Shown piece by piece: positions 24,534 to 34,224 of a stretch of DNA of 64,000 nt (position 1 is its first letter; each line of letters starts with the position of its first letter). A program made the translations under genes and the position numbers. The DNA is from DAORHV01 sp964458645 (GTDB lineage Bacteria; Patescibacteriota; Gracilibacteria; Peribacterales; Peribacteraceae): NCBI GenBank assembly GCA_964458645.1, contig CAYWJU010000008.1, positions 14,171-78,170 of the forward strand, given 5' to 3'. A model generated the notes under the pieces. It saw only the letters and a program-made list of their open reading frames with translations, did no database searches and was not told the DNA's origin.

Positions 24534-25736
24534 TTAAGCGGCCGCCTCTTCGCTCTTCTTCGGCTCTTCGGCCGGAGTCTCTGCGGCAACAGCTTCGGAG
24601 GCGGGCGGGTTCAAGATGGCAACCGGCACATCCTCGCCGCGCAGTTCGGCCAACTTCGCCTTGAACGCGGGTAGCTCCTCGTAGTTGTACATGTCCAGCT
24701 CGAAGCCGGTGAGCTGGGTGGCCAGGCGAATGTTCTGACCCTTCTTGCCGATGGCCATGGGGCGCTGTGCCTCTTCCACGAACACGGCGGCACGCTTCTT
24801 GATCACACGACCTTCCTCGTCGTTGTGCTCCTGGTCGTTCACGATGATGACGGCTGAAATAGAGGCCGGCTGCAACGCGGTGGAAATCAGTTTGATCGCG
24901 TCCTCGGACCACTCGATCATATCCACGCGCTCGCCGTTGATCTCTTCCATAACGGCCTGGATGCGCACACCCTTCTGGCCCACACAGGCACCGATGGGAT
25001 CGATGCGCGGGTCGCCGCTCTTCACCGCAACCTTGGAGCGCATGCCGGCGTCGCGGGCGATGGCCATGATCTGCACGTCGCCGTTGCGAATTTCGGGGAT
25101 CTCGAGTTCGAGCAGTTTGCGCACCAGGCTGGCGTGCGTGCGCGAGATGCGCAACTGCGGACCTTTGCCGGTCAGCTCGACCTTGTCGAGGTATACGCGG
25201 ATGCGCTTGCCCGTGTAGTAGTGCTCGCCGGGGATCTGCTCGCGCCACGGGAGAGAAACGGTCATGCCTTCCACTTCGAGCGTGACCCAGTTCGGTTCGA
25301 CCTTGGTAACGCTAGCGGTGAGCAATTCGTTCTCGCGGTCCTTGAACATTTCGAACAGCGACTTCTTCTCTACTTCCTGGAGCTTCTGGATAATCACCTG
25401 CTTGGCGGCTTGGGCGGCAATGCGTCCGTAGCCGACCGGCGTGACGTCGATTTCGATTTCGTCGCCTTCCTCGGCATCGGGCTTCACTTTCTTGGCGTCC
25501 TTCACAGACACCTCGAAGTTCTCGTTCAGGACTTCTTCCACGACTTCTTTCACCAGGATGACGCTCGGCATGTCCTGATCCTCGCGCAGCACAATGCGGA
25601 TTTCCTGCTCCTTGTTGCCGTAGTCTTTGCGGTAGGCGGTGGCGATGGCGAGTTTAACGGCCTCGAGGACGTCCTCGGGCTTCACGTTTTTCTCGGCGCA
25701 GATCTGGTTAATGGCTGCAATGAATGACGCTTTCAT
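24534..25736 (-). CDS. nusA: Transcription termination/antitermination factor NusA
   Basis: A 400-residue NusA: N-terminal RNA-polymerase binding domain (1-125), S1 domain (about 130-200, LTASVTKVEPNWVTLEV), then two KH domains (GACVGQKGVRIQAVMEEINGE and RPMAIGKKGQNIRLATQLTG, each with the GxxG loop). A short Glu/Ala/Pro tail replaces the acidic repeats of the E. coli protein. It binds RNA polymerase and nascent RNA to modulate pausing and termination. Start at 25736 (MKASFIAAINQI) matches the family. Unlike many bacteria there is no rimP or infB next to it. The region upstream to 25858 has no gene. Confidence 0.97.
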   Translation of the reverse strand: MKASFIAAINQICAEKNVKPEDVLEAVKLAIATAYRKDYGNKEQEIRIVLREDQDMPSVILVKEVVEEVLNENFEVSVKDAKKVKPDAEEGDEIEIDVTPVGYGRIAAQAAKQVIIQKLQEVEKKSLFEMFKDRENELLTASVTKVEPNWVTLEVEGMTVSLPWREQIPGEHYYTGKRIRVYLDKVELTGKGPQLRISRTHASLVRKLLELEIPEIRNGDVQIMAIARDAGMRSKVAVKSGDPRIDPIGACVGQKGVRIQAVMEEINGERVDMIEWSEDAIKLISTALQPASISAVIIVNDQEHNDEEGRVIKKRAAVFVEEAQRPMAIGKKGQNIRLATQLTGFELDMYNYEELPAFKAKLAELRGEDVPVAILNPPASEAVAAETPAEEPKKSEEAAA

Positions 25737-25858
25737 AGGATGAAGGGAAAGAGAATGATCCGGGAAGGCCACCACTCCGTTTAAACGGACTAGTAGAGCT
25801 ACTCAAATCATACGTATTGTACGGGTCCAGTCGCCTTTACGCAAGTACATGGGCTCCT

Positions 25859-26746
25859 TTAAGCCCTACTCGCCTCATCGACGCCTTTCACAAAAGCCCG
25901 CCGATGACGGCCGGACAATGTGGGTAGTAGCGACAGAATTTTGTATACAAATAATTTGAAGCCGGCCGGAACCCGGTCAAAGTCCGGCACGCTTTTTTTC
26001 AGCAGCACTGCTGAGCGCCCCAATGTGCGCATGCGCTCCAGCGATTGCTCCAGTGTGACGTGATGATGATGCAATGCGCGAGCAGCGGGGTTGTACAAGA
26101 GCGGCACACCGGCATGACGCAGTCGCATTCCCCACTCGATGTCCTCCCAACCGTACAGCGTGATGTCGCTGCGAAACGGGTGTGCTTTGGCAACAATGGT
26201 GGGGAGGCTGATGTGACTGGTATACGTAAAGAGATGTTGGCGCGCAGTTGGGATTTCTTTGCCTGCATACGCCGCAAGCATCGGATAGCCGAACTGCCAG
26301 CCGGACTGCTCCAACCACGTCATGACCGGTGTAATGCCACACTCTGGGTCCCAGGTGGTAAATCCGAGCAGGGCTCCGCCGGGCTGCATGGGGTGGGCGT
26401 GTTTTTCGCACGCATCGGCATCCAACAAAATGTCATCGCCAATGAACAAAACGCGCGCCGCTGTTGCAGCCGCGACACCGGCGTTCCGCGCGCTGCCCTG
26501 TTGCGACTTGGGGATTTCCAGAAATCTGAACGAAGCCAGCGACGGCGACGGTCCATCTTCTGTTTTCTTGATGTGCTCAATGAGCTCCACAGTCTTGTCG
26601 TCGTGACCATCACTGACCACGATGACCTCCAGATTCTTCGCGATGGTCTGTTTCTCCAAACGATCCAAGCACTTCAGCAGAATGTTGGCGCGCCGGTACG
26701 TGGGGATGATGACCGAAAGCGAGAAGGATTGCTGTTGCATAGGCAT
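25859..26746 (-). CDS. Glycosyltransferase family 2
   Basis: About 295 residues with a GT-A fold: SVIIPTYRRANIL at the N-terminus, VIVVSDGHDD as the nucleotide-binding part, RNAGVAAATAARVLFIGDDIL with the metal-binding Asp-Asp, and a GWEDIEWGMRLRHAG motif, as in galactosyl/chondroitin-type GT2 enzymes. It adds a sugar to a surface glycan. Start codons at 26740, 26746 and 26758 are all possible. It is divergent from the tsaB-like gene, with about 110 bp between. No adjacent glycan operon. Confidence 0.88.
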   Translation of the reverse strand: MPMQQQSFSLSVIIPTYRRANILLKCLDRLEKQTIAKNLEVIVVSDGHDDKTVELIEHIKKTEDGPSPSLASFRFLEIPKSQQGSARNAGVAAATAARVLFIGDDILLDADACEKHAHPMQPGGALLGFTTWDPECGITPVMTWLEQSGWQFGYPMLAAYAGKEIPTARQHLFTYTSHISLPTIVAKAHPFRSDITLYGWEDIEWGMRLRHAGVPLLYNPAARALHHHHVTLEQSLERMRTLGRSAVLLKKSVPDFDRVPAGFKLFVYKILSLLPTLSGRHRRAFVKGVDEASRA

Positions 26747-26857
26747 GTATTGCTGCATGGTTACATTGTTGTCTGCCGGGAACAAGGCAAGGCACATACG
26801 TTGAAGTTCAAGCAATACAGCAATGTAGCAATCCCTCGCGAGAATGTGCAACAATCC

Positions 26858-27493
26858 ATGAACATGCGAATACTTTTTATTGATTTGGCCGGAGCGGAGC
26901 GTGTGTTCGCGCTCGTACACGACGATGCCGTCATCGGCACCGCAACGGTGGAAGACCACCGGGCCGAGGACAAGCTGATGCCGGCTATCGATACGTTGCT
27001 GAAGGACGCCGGCTGGAGCCGTGAAGACCTCACGCATGTCGCGGCAGTCACCGGACCCGGCGGCTTCATGACCATCCGCGTCGAGATCAGTTTGGTAAAC
27101 GCCATTGCGTACGCGCTGAAAATCCCGGCGGCCGGAGTGCATTTGAGTGATGTTTGGAATGCGCGAATCCCCCGCAGCGGCGACGCCGCGTCGCCTCTAC
27201 AGGATTGGGTGTGGATGCATTCCACCAAAAAAACCCACGCCTTCGTGCGCGGATTCGGAGCGTTCGCAACGCTTTGGCCCGAGGCGGTGTTGGCGCCCAT
27301 CGACGAGATTGCATCGACCGTTCCCGACGGGGCGCTCTGGATGGGCGAACTCATTCCGGAACACGTGGCCGCATTGCCCGGCATCAAACGCATTGAAAAC
27401 CCCAAACCACTGGAAAAGGTTCTTCTTGGAATACTTTCCGGACTCACGTACGAAGAGAAAACACTCCTTCCCTGGTACGGCCGCGGAGCGTAG
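26858..27493 (+). CDS. tsaB: TsaB-like tRNA threonylcarbamoyladenosine biosynthesis protein
   Basis: A 211-residue ASKHA-fold protein. N-terminal MRILFIDLAGAERVFAL matches the first phosphate motif position of TsaB/YeaZ, and the conserved VTGPGGFMTIRV block corresponds to the family GPGSFTGLRI loop, here altered. TsaB is the non-catalytic partner of TsaD in making t6A37 on ANN-decoding tRNAs such as the tRNA-Thr in this window. Starts at 26858 or 26864. The substitution of the GSFTG loop is notable and the assignment is therefore slightly less than certain. TsaD and TsaE are not in the window. Confidence 0.75.
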   Translation: MNMRILFIDLAGAERVFALVHDDAVIGTATVEDHRAEDKLMPAIDTLLKDAGWSREDLTHVAAVTGPGGFMTIRVEISLVNAIAYALKIPAAGVHLSDVWNARIPRSGDAASPLQDWVWMHSTKKTHAFVRGFGAFATLWPEAVLAPIDEIASTVPDGALWMGELIPEHVAALPGIKRIENPKPLEKVLLGILSGLTYEEKTLLPWYGRGA

Positions 27494-27540
27494 CCTTGTC
27501 CGGAGCCAACTGGTATCCTGAACACCCTTCCTAAATTCGC

Positions 27541-30213
27541 ATGTCTGTCATCGAAGCTCTCAACAAACTGCTCGGCGACCCCAACAAGAAGGAGCTGAAA
27601 AAGCTCCAGCCCATCGTGCATGCCGTGCGTGAGATGGGTCGTTCAGACAAGATCAAAAACCTGCAATTAGCAGATTTGCCTGGAAAGACTGCCGAACTGA
27701 AGGAGCGCGTAGCGAAGGGCGAAACCTTGGACGCAATGCTGCCCGAAGCATTCGCCGTGGCGATTCGTGCCTGTGAATTGTTGGTCGGCCACGAGGAAAA
27801 AATCGGCGCGCAAACCTTCCGCTGGGACATGATTCCGTTCGATGTGCAGATCATCGGCGGAGCAGCGCTCCACCGCGGATGCATCGCCGAAATGCGCACC
27901 GGTGAAGGAAAGACCCTTGTGTGCACCCTGCCCGTGTACTTGAACGCGCTCGCCGGAAAAGGCGTGCACGTCGTGACGGTGAACGATTACTTGGCCAAAC
28001 GCGACAGTCAGTGGATGGGCGTCTTGTACAAGGCACTCGGCCTGACCGTCGGTGTCATTGTGCACGGCATCAATCAGGACGACCGCAAGGCCGCCTACGC
28101 CAGCGACGTCACGTACGGCACCAACAATGAATTCGGTTTCGATTACCTGCGCGACAACATGGCCGGCACGCTGGAGCGCCAGGTGCAGCGCGGTCTCAAC
28201 TACTCGATCGTCGACGAAGTCGACTCCATTCTTATCGACGAGGCCCGCACCCCGCTCATCATCAGCCAGCCCGCCGCCGAGAGCACGCTGAAATACGGCG
28301 TGTACGCACAGCACGTAAAGCATTTGGCTGAAAACACGCACTTCATGAAAGACGAGAAGCAGCGCGCCGCCACGCTCACGGAAGAGGGAATCAAGAAAAT
28401 GGAAGAACTGCTCGGCGTGGAGAACATCTACACCGAGAAGGGCTTCGAGGAGGTGCACCACATTGAACAGGCTCTGCGCGCGCATGCCATTTACCAGCGC
28501 GACGTGGACTACGTGGTGAAGGACGGCGAGGTGATCATTGTGGATGAATTCACCGGCCGTTTGATGCCGGGTCGCCGCTACAGTCACGGTCTGCACCAGG
28601 CAATCGAAGCCAAAGAAGGTGTGGCCGTGCAGCGCGAGAGCAAGACGCTGGCGACCATCACGTTCCAGAACTATTTCCGTTTGTACGCCAAGCTTGCCGG
28701 TATGACCGGTACGGCCAAAACCGAGGAGGAGGAATTCCAATCGATCTACAAGTTGAACACGGTCGTCATTCCGACGCACCGCAACATGATCCGTATCGAC
28801 AAGTCCGACGCCGTGTACCGCACCGTGAAGGCCAAGTTCACCGCCGTGGCAAAGATCGCCAAAGAGCGCAACGCCAAGGGTCAGCCGGTGCTCATCGGCA
28901 CGACGAGCATTGAAAAATCCGAAGCCATGAGTGCGCTGCTCACCGAAATGGGCGTCACGCACACCGTGCTGAACGCCAAGCACCACGAAAAAGAAGCCGA
29001 GATCGTCGCCAACGCCGGTCAGCGCGGCGGTGTGACCATCGCCACCAACATGGCCGGTCGCGGAACCGACATCAAGCTCGGGCAAGGTATTCAGGAATTG
29101 GGCGGACTCTTGATTCTCGGCACCGAACGCCACGAAGCGCGCCGCATCGACAACCAGTTGCGTGGACGCTCCGGACGCCAGGGCGACCCGGGTGAGAGCC
29201 AGTTCTTCGTCTCTATGGAGGACGAACTCATGCGTCTGTTCGGCGGCGACCGCCTGAAGTCCATGATGGAACGCCTGAAGGTTCCGGATGACGTTCCGCT
29301 CGAAAATCCGTTGGTCAGCCGCTCCATCGAAAGCGCTCAGAAAAAAGTGGAAGGTCGCAACTTCGACACCCGCCGCCACGTCGTGCAGTACGACGACGTC
29401 ATGAATAAGCACCGCGAAATCATGTACAAGCGTCGCCAGAAGATTCTGGTAAAGATCGCCGAGTCCGCCGGCAAACCGGCTGAAGAGAATGTCAAAGACT
29501 TCCTGCATGAAGAGGCCGTAGAAGCCATGATCAAAGACGTGAATGCGATCGTGGAGCAGAACACGCCCGGCGAAGATGAGGGTCAATGGAACTACAAAGG
29601 CATGCTCGACGCACTCACCGCGCTGCACCCGCAACTCGGTGATGCCCTCTCGGAAGACGAGCTGAAGCGCTGCATGGAACGCGAGAAGTTGAGCGAAGTA
29701 CTCACTGCATTGGTCACATCGTTCTACGCCAAGAAATGCGAGATGTATCCGGTGGAAACCGTCCGCCGCGCAGAGCGCATTATCGTGCTGCAGTCCATCG
29801 ACACGCACTGGATGGACCACATCGACACCATGGCGCATTTGCGCGAGCAGGTTGCCTTCTCGGGCTACGCACAGCGCGACCCACTCATTGAGTACCAAGA
29901 CCGCGGATTCCACCTCTTTCAGAAATTAATCACCGCCATTGCGTCGACCATGGTGCGCGTTCTCTTGCAGGCCGACTTCAACCAGTTCGCACAACAGCAG
30001 ATCGTGCAACAGCCGGAAGAAAATCTGCAGACCAACGACGCAGAAATCGAAGGCAACCTGCAATCCACCGTCGGCGTAAACCCCATCCGTCCTGTGACTC
30101 GCGGCGAAAGCAGTCGTCCATCCAGGGCTGCCGCCGAGAAGGTCGGCCGGAATGATCCGTGTCCGTGCGGCAGCGGCAAAAAGTACAAGAAATGCCACGG
30201 AAAGGACGAGTAA
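27541..30213 (+). CDS. secA: Protein translocase ATPase SecA
   Basis: An 890-residue SecA with all domains: DEAD motor NBD1 with MRTGEGKT (about residues 117-124) and the DEVDSILIDEARTPL Walker B region, the preprotein cross-linking domain, NBD2 with TNMAGRGTDIKL and LRGRSGRQGDPG, helical scaffold/wing, and a C-terminal zinc motif CPCGSGKKYKKCH that binds SecB or ribosomes. It drives export through SecYEG and would export the surface proteins seen here. Start ATG at 27541 is 21 nt after TATCCT. The long opposite-strand frame is an antisense shadow. Confidence 0.99.
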   Translation: MSVIEALNKLLGDPNKKELKKLQPIVHAVREMGRSDKIKNLQLADLPGKTAELKERVAKGETLDAMLPEAFAVAIRACELLVGHEEKIGAQTFRWDMIPFDVQIIGGAALHRGCIAEMRTGEGKTLVCTLPVYLNALAGKGVHVVTVNDYLAKRDSQWMGVLYKALGLTVGVIVHGINQDDRKAAYASDVTYGTNNEFGFDYLRDNMAGTLERQVQRGLNYSIVDEVDSILIDEARTPLIISQPAAESTLKYGVYAQHVKHLAENTHFMKDEKQRAATLTEEGIKKMEELLGVENIYTEKGFEEVHHIEQALRAHAIYQRDVDYVVKDGEVIIVDEFTGRLMPGRRYSHGLHQAIEAKEGVAVQRESKTLATITFQNYFRLYAKLAGMTGTAKTEEEEFQSIYKLNTVVIPTHRNMIRIDKSDAVYRTVKAKFTAVAKIAKERNAKGQPVLIGTTSIEKSEAMSALLTEMGVTHTVLNAKHHEKEAEIVANAGQRGGVTIATNMAGRGTDIKLGQGIQELGGLLILGTERHEARRIDNQLRGRSGRQGDPGESQFFVSMEDELMRLFGGDRLKSMMERLKVPDDVPLENPLVSRSIESAQKKVEGRNFDTRRHVVQYDDVMNKHREIMYKRRQKILVKIAESAGKPAEENVKDFLHEEAVEAMIKDVNAIVEQNTPGEDEGQWNYKGMLDALTALHPQLGDALSEDELKRCMEREKLSEVLTALVTSFYAKKCEMYPVETVRRAERIIVLQSIDTHWMDHIDTMAHLREQVAFSGYAQRDPLIEYQDRGFHLFQKLITAIASTMVRVLLQADFNQFAQQQIVQQPEENLQTNDAEIEGNLQSTVGVNPIRPVTRGESSRPSRAAAEKVGRNDPCPCGSGKKYKKCHGKDE

Positions 30214-30245
30214 TCGTTCGATCTTCGTGCGACAGACGTTCCCGT

Positions 30246-30281
30246 GGATTCTTCGGTTTCCTTGGATTCTTGGGAATCCTG
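30246..30281. repeat. Intergenic 9-bp-unit repeat (copy B)
   Basis: Four consecutive units GGATTCTTC, GGTTTCCTT, GGATTCTTG, GGAATCCTG between secA and the next gene. GGATTC/GAATCC at 30264-30279 forms a small hairpin. Confidence 0.7.
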
Positions 30282-30287
30282 TAGAAT
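30282..30287 (+). promoter_or_regulatory. -10 element TAGAAT, leaderless arrangement
   Basis: TAGAAT 9 nt before the ATG at 30297. Confidence 0.45.
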
Positions 30288-30296
30288 ATCCTCTCC

Positions 30297-31277
30297 ATGG
30301 CCCCCATCCCCGACCAGATCATCGGCCACGAGAAGCAATGCGGCCAGTTGCTGCAAGATATCGCCAAGAACAACGTGGCGCACGCGTACCTGCTGGCCGG
30401 ACCCAAGCACATCGGCAAATTCAGCGTGGCGCGCTGGTTTGCGCTGCAGCTCCTCGGCGACAAAGTCCCTGCCGACCAAAAGGCAAATGTCCGCGACCAA
30501 ATCGAACGCATGATTCACCCAGACTTTTTGTCGTTGGACCAGTTATGGATCGAAGAAATCAACGAAGACTGGAATGCCATCAGCAAGACGTCGAATATCG
30601 CGCAGCAGCATAGGTCCAAGGCGCCCAAGGCGCGCACGGATGCGATTGGTATCGACGAGGTCCGCGCATTGCAGGAACGACTGTACGACACCGGTGCGAA
30701 TACGTATTTCGTCTGCGTTGTCCGCTCCATAGAACGCATGGCACCTCCGGCGGCCACCGCATTGCTAAAGGTGTTGGAAGAGCCACCCCCACGGGTGGTC
30801 TTCGTCCTGACGACCGAGGCGGAGAACCGCATTTTGAATACGGTGCTCTCGCGCACCCGTGTCTTGAAATTTCACCGATTGCACGACCAGCAATTACGTC
30901 CGCTGGTGGAAGACTTGCCGACTGAAGACGGCGAATTCGTGCTGCATTTGGCGCAAGGCGCACCGGGAAAGGCCATCGCATTGCTTCGCGACCCCGATAC
31001 GTTGCGTCAGGAAAAATTGATGCACTCTCAGGCCATGCAGTTCTGGCGCGCGCGTACCGCATACGATCGACTGCCTTGGATCAGCTCGTTTTTGGAACAC
31101 CCGGAACACACCGATGGTATGTTGCTGCATTTGGGGCTTACGCTGCGAGAACAGCCGCTTGCCGGACGCAAACCGCAGTGGACCAAAGCATACATGAATT
31201 TAGTGCAATCACTCTCGACCAACGCACACCGCGGACTGCTCCTACAGCGCTTCGCACTGGCACTCGACGCAGAATGA
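30297..31277 (+). CDS. holB: DNA polymerase III delta' subunit-like clamp-loader ATPase
   Basis: A 326-residue AAA+ protein of the delta'/gamma type: IIGHEKQCGQL start, a modified P-loop AGPKHIGKFS (Lys present, following residue Phe), IDEVRALQERL, the ERMAPPAATALLKVLEEPPPRVVFVLTT sensor 1/Walker B region without DE, and SRTRVLKFHRL (SRC-like motif with Cys replaced by Thr-Arg). These features match delta', the ATP-silent clamp-loader member. It helps load the DnaN clamp. It follows secA but has its own -10 hexamer. Confidence 0.88.
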   Translation: MAPIPDQIIGHEKQCGQLLQDIAKNNVAHAYLLAGPKHIGKFSVARWFALQLLGDKVPADQKANVRDQIERMIHPDFLSLDQLWIEEINEDWNAISKTSNIAQQHRSKAPKARTDAIGIDEVRALQERLYDTGANTYFVCVVRSIERMAPPAATALLKVLEEPPPRVVFVLTTEAENRILNTVLSRTRVLKFHRLHDQQLRPLVEDLPTEDGEFVLHLAQGAPGKAIALLRDPDTLRQEKLMHSQAMQFWRARTAYDRLPWISSFLEHPEHTDGMLLHLGLTLREQPLAGRKPQWTKAYMNLVQSLSTNAHRGLLLQRFALALDAE

Positions 31278-31296
31278 TGCTAGCCTGATTTGCCAC

Positions 31297-32061
31297 ATGA
31301 TTTACCTTGTTGTCTTCTGTGCGTCTCTTTTTGGGATTGCAGCCCTGCTGCTCCTGCGAATCTTGCTACGACACCGTACGGTGCGCCGCATGGTGCGTTC
31401 GATGAAGGGCAACTTTCAGTCTGCGGAAGATCGTGGCGCCAAGCTGGTGGAAGAGAAAGTCGTGGTGAAGCCGCGCCGCAATCCGCGCACGTCGGCAATC
31501 GAGCTGCAGAAAGTCCGCTCGCTGCTGCGTTCGGCCGAGAAAGAAATTGCACTGCAGAATTTCGATAAAGCCGAACACTTGTTTATTCAGGCTCTGACCA
31601 TTCACCCGGACGCTGCCGACATCCAGGCGCATTTGGCCAAGTTGTATCTCACCACCAACCGCGAAGCCAAAGCCGAAGCTCTCTACAAGGAGCTGATCCT
31701 CAAGCGTGACGATGTATCGTTTTATGCCAATCTGGGGCTGGCCTACTACAAGCAGAGCAAATTCGTCGACGCCTGCTTCGCCTACCAGGAAGCACTCAAC
31801 CGCGATCCGCAGACTCCCGAGCGATCAGCCGCACTGGGCCGCGCCTGCATTGCCGCCAAGCGCTTCGCCGATGCCGCGCCGCTGCTGGAAAAAGCAGCCA
31901 CCCGCATGTCGCGCGACACCGAGCTGCTGAACTTATTGGCCGAATGTTATTTGCAGTTGAACCAGAGTGACAAGGCCGAGGAAGCCTACCGCCGCATCAA
32001 TCGCATCGAACCCTACAACGAAGGCGTAAAGCAGAAGATCACTGCGCTTTCCTCGAAATAA
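31297..32061 (+). CDS. Membrane-anchored TPR protein
   Basis: A 254-residue protein with one N-terminal membrane helix (residues 2-22) followed by a basic linker and about four tetratricopeptide repeats from residue 75 to 245 (for example DKAEHLFIQALTIHP, ANLGLAYYKQSKFVDACFAYQEALNRDP). TPRs bind partner proteins; here the repeats face the cytoplasm if the helix is a signal anchor with basic residues after it. It overlaps no neighbour but the patatin gene starts 3 nt after its stop, so they are cotranscribed. Partner unknown. Confidence 0.82.
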   Translation: MIYLVVFCASLFGIAALLLLRILLRHRTVRRMVRSMKGNFQSAEDRGAKLVEEKVVVKPRRNPRTSAIELQKVRSLLRSAEKEIALQNFDKAEHLFIQALTIHPDAADIQAHLAKLYLTTNREAKAEALYKELILKRDDVSFYANLGLAYYKQSKFVDACFAYQEALNRDPQTPERSAALGRACIAAKRFADAAPLLEKAATRMSRDTELLNLLAECYLQLNQSDKAEEAYRRINRIEPYNEGVKQKITALSSK

Positions 32062-32064
32062 GCG

Positions 32065-32898
32065 GTGCGCTGGGGTATGTCGCTCTCCGGCGGCAGTGCA
32101 TTCGGATTGGCGAGTATTGGTGCTTTGCATGTCCTTACGCGCGAGGGCTACAAGCCGGACTGCATCGGGGGCAACAGCATGGGGGCGATTATCGGCGGCG
32201 TGTACGCACTCGGGCATCCATTGGAAAAGATCATGGAAATCGCGCGCCATATTCGCCTGCGGAAAATGGTGCGACCGACCGGAGCCGCGTTGCGCATGGG
32301 GTTGCATGGCGGTTTTCTGAAGCCCGACCTGGCAAAAGTCTTGCAGCCCATTGTGGGCGACGCACGCATTGGTGACTGCAAGATTCCGTTCGTGTGCACG
32401 GCAGGACGCGTGAAGAAAGTCGTACCGTGGCACCGCATCGTTCGTCCGGGTTTTACGGAGATTTTTTTAGACTGTATTGAGCCGTATATCTTCCCACCTG
32501 AAACACGGCTCTTGGATGCCATGCTTGCCAGTAGCGCCATACCGACTATGTTCGCACCGGTACACATCGGCGAGAACTCGTTCATCGACCTCTGTAATTT
32601 CGGCGCCATCCCTGCTCCGGCGCTGCGTGAAATCTACCAACCCGATGTCGTGATCACGACCGATACCACCAGCGACATGTACGCCTGGATGTTGCCGGTG
32701 CTGCCCAAGGGCTGGCGCGAATTCATCGCGGCCGGGCAACAGGCTGTGCGGGATGACCTGAAATCCGCTGACCTCGTCATCACACCCGACTTGAAGGGCA
32801 ATCAGTTCCGGTTCGATAAATCCATGGAATTTGTGAGGGCGGGCGAGGTGGCGACGGAGAAAAAGCTGCTGGAGATCCGCAAGTTGCTGCATGGTTAA
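32065..32898 (+). CDS. Patatin-like phospholipase
   Basis: A 277-residue patatin-family hydrolase. The oxyanion loop SGGSAFGLASIGAL and nucleophile elbow GGNSMGA (Gly-x-Ser-x-Gly, Ser around residue 38) are intact; the usual C-terminal Asp-Gly-Gly/Ala is represented by FIDLCNFGA, with Asp but altered glycines. It should cleave acyl esters of phospholipids or activated lipids at the membrane. GTG at 32065, 3 nt after the TPR gene stop, or ATG at 32077. In an organism that may scavenge host lipids this could be relevant; that is inference. Confidence 0.87.
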   Translation: MRWGMSLSGGSAFGLASIGALHVLTREGYKPDCIGGNSMGAIIGGVYALGHPLEKIMEIARHIRLRKMVRPTGAALRMGLHGGFLKPDLAKVLQPIVGDARIGDCKIPFVCTAGRVKKVVPWHRIVRPGFTEIFLDCIEPYIFPPETRLLDAMLASSAIPTMFAPVHIGENSFIDLCNFGAIPAPALREIYQPDVVITTDTTSDMYAWMLPVLPKGWREFIAAGQQAVRDDLKSADLVITPDLKGNQFRFDKSMEFVRAGEVATEKKLLEIRKLLHG

Positions 32899-33020
32899 AT
32901 GGTTTCATTGATGCACAGCAAGATCGCATGCTTGCAGTGCTATGCAATGAAATATTGCAACCATGAACGCATGAACATGCGCTACAGCAAAACTTATCTT
33001 CAGGTGCGACGGAGCAACGT

Positions 33021-33308
33021 TTAATAATCAATCACTTCGATTGCCACATCGCCATGCACCTGGCTCTGGCAGCTCAGGCGGTTGGGATCTTCCAGTACGC
33101 CCATATTTTCTTCCCGATCGTTTCTCGGCGACAAATTCGGCATACCCTCCTTCACCTTGCACATGCACGTGGTGCAGAATCCGTTGCCACCGCAGGCGTG
33201 CTCCATGGGAATATTGTTGTCTAATGCGATCTGCAGAATGGTATCCCCGTCTTTGGCGGCGACTTTTTTCACCTGGCCGTCGGATGTATGAAACGTGACG
33301 TCTGGCAT
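33021..33308 (-). CDS. [2Fe-2S] ferredoxin
   Basis: A 95-residue plant/adrenodoxin-type ferredoxin with the cluster ligands in ACGGNGFCTTCMC (Cys-x5-Cys-x2-Cys) and a distal LSCQ. It carries single electrons, with unknown partners here. It stands alone on the minus strand between plus-strand genes. The 120 bp between its stop and the patatin gene show no gene. Presence together with SufC indicates that the cell makes Fe-S proteins. Confidence 0.93.
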   Translation of the reverse strand: MPDVTFHTSDGQVKKVAAKDGDTILQIALDNNIPMEHACGGNGFCTTCMCKVKEGMPNLSPRNDREENMGVLEDPNRLSCQSQVHGDVAIEVIDY

Positions 33309-33364
33309 GGCAGACAGAGGGTAGTGGTGCCGCCGACCGATCTCAAGCGGTTCGGTGAATGTGC

Positions 33365-33370
33365 TAGCAT
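33365..33370 (+). promoter_or_regulatory. -10 element TAGCAT, leaderless arrangement
   Basis: TAGCAT 6 nt before the ATG of the ABC permease at 33377. Confidence 0.45.
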
Positions 33371-33376
33371 GCGGCC

Positions 33377-34222
33377 ATGCCGTCCACAGTGCGTCGTTTC
33401 GGCTGGCAGCAATCGTTGCGCGTGGTATTGGCCATGGGTTGGAGTGATTTCATACTGAAGTACAGAGGGTCGATGTTGGGCTATTTGTGGTCGCTGCTCT
33501 TCCCGCTGACGAAATTCGTCGTCATCTTGCACGTGTTTCGGCCATTCGTCTCCGACAGCATTCCGTTGTACCCGCTGTACTTGTTTTTGGGCATCGTACT
33601 GTGGGAGCACTTCTCACTCACAACCACCGCCTGCATGTCGGTCTTGGTTGAAAAATCCTCGCTGGTACAAAAAGTAGCCTTCCCAAGAATCTTGCTCATG
33701 CTCAGCGTGGGCTGGTTGCACATCATCATTCTGTCCACGTACCTGCTGATCTTCTTCATTCTTGGCGCGTGGGTTGGCGTACCTCTGCACATAGGTGCTC
33801 TGTACGCGCTTGTGACCGTAGTGCAAGCCACGCTCTTGGGGCTCGGCATCGGCATGATCCTCAGTTCGTTCTCGCTCAAGTACCGCGATGTCCCCCATTT
33901 GTGGGCGGTGGCATTGCAGGTCTTGTTCTGGCTCACCCCCATCGCCTATCCGCACGACATCAGCGGTCCTGTCGGAATTGCAGTCACTCAGTTCGTGCGC
34001 AATTTTCAGCCATCGGTATGGTCCATATTGGACGCCGTCATACGTTTCCAACCGCTGTCTCTGCTGTTGTACGACATCCGTCGCGCCGTACTCTATGTAG
34101 AAACATTGGGCATGCCGAGCGTAGAGCACACCGCAGTCACTACCGCCATGTGCGCCGCGTTCTTTTTGGCGGGAACCGCCGTATTCCGCTGGCGGAGCGC
34201 CTATTTCGTCCAAGAGTATTAA
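33377..34222 (+). CDS. ABC-2 type polysaccharide export permease (Wzm-like)
   Basis: A 281-residue membrane protein with six predicted helices and the ABC-2 N-terminal pattern WSDFILKYRGSMLGYLWSLLFPL characteristic of O-antigen/teichoic-acid exporters (Wzm, TagG). It forms the channel that moves a finished lipid-linked glycan across the membrane. The matching ATPase begins 2 nt after its stop, so the two are a classical exporter pair. Start supported by a TAGCAT element. Confidence 0.92.
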   Translation: MPSTVRRFGWQQSLRVVLAMGWSDFILKYRGSMLGYLWSLLFPLTKFVVILHVFRPFVSDSIPLYPLYLFLGIVLWEHFSLTTTACMSVLVEKSSLVQKVAFPRILLMLSVGWLHIIILSTYLLIFFILGAWVGVPLHIGALYALVTVVQATLLGLGIGMILSSFSLKYRDVPHLWAVALQVLFWLTPIAYPHDISGPVGIAVTQFVRNFQPSVWSILDAVIRFQPLSLLLYDIRRAVLYVETLGMPSVEHTAVTTAMCAAFFLAGTAVFRWRSAYFVQEY

Positions 34223-34224
34223 CC

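Noticed and set aside
25134..25727. 197-codon plus-strand frame over nusA
   Set aside because: Antisense shadow of conserved NusA S1 and N-terminal domains.
27667..29913. 748-codon open frame on the minus strand across secA
   Set aside because: It is the mirror of a strongly conserved SecA with all motifs; the protein has the His/Val-rich look of an antisense shadow.
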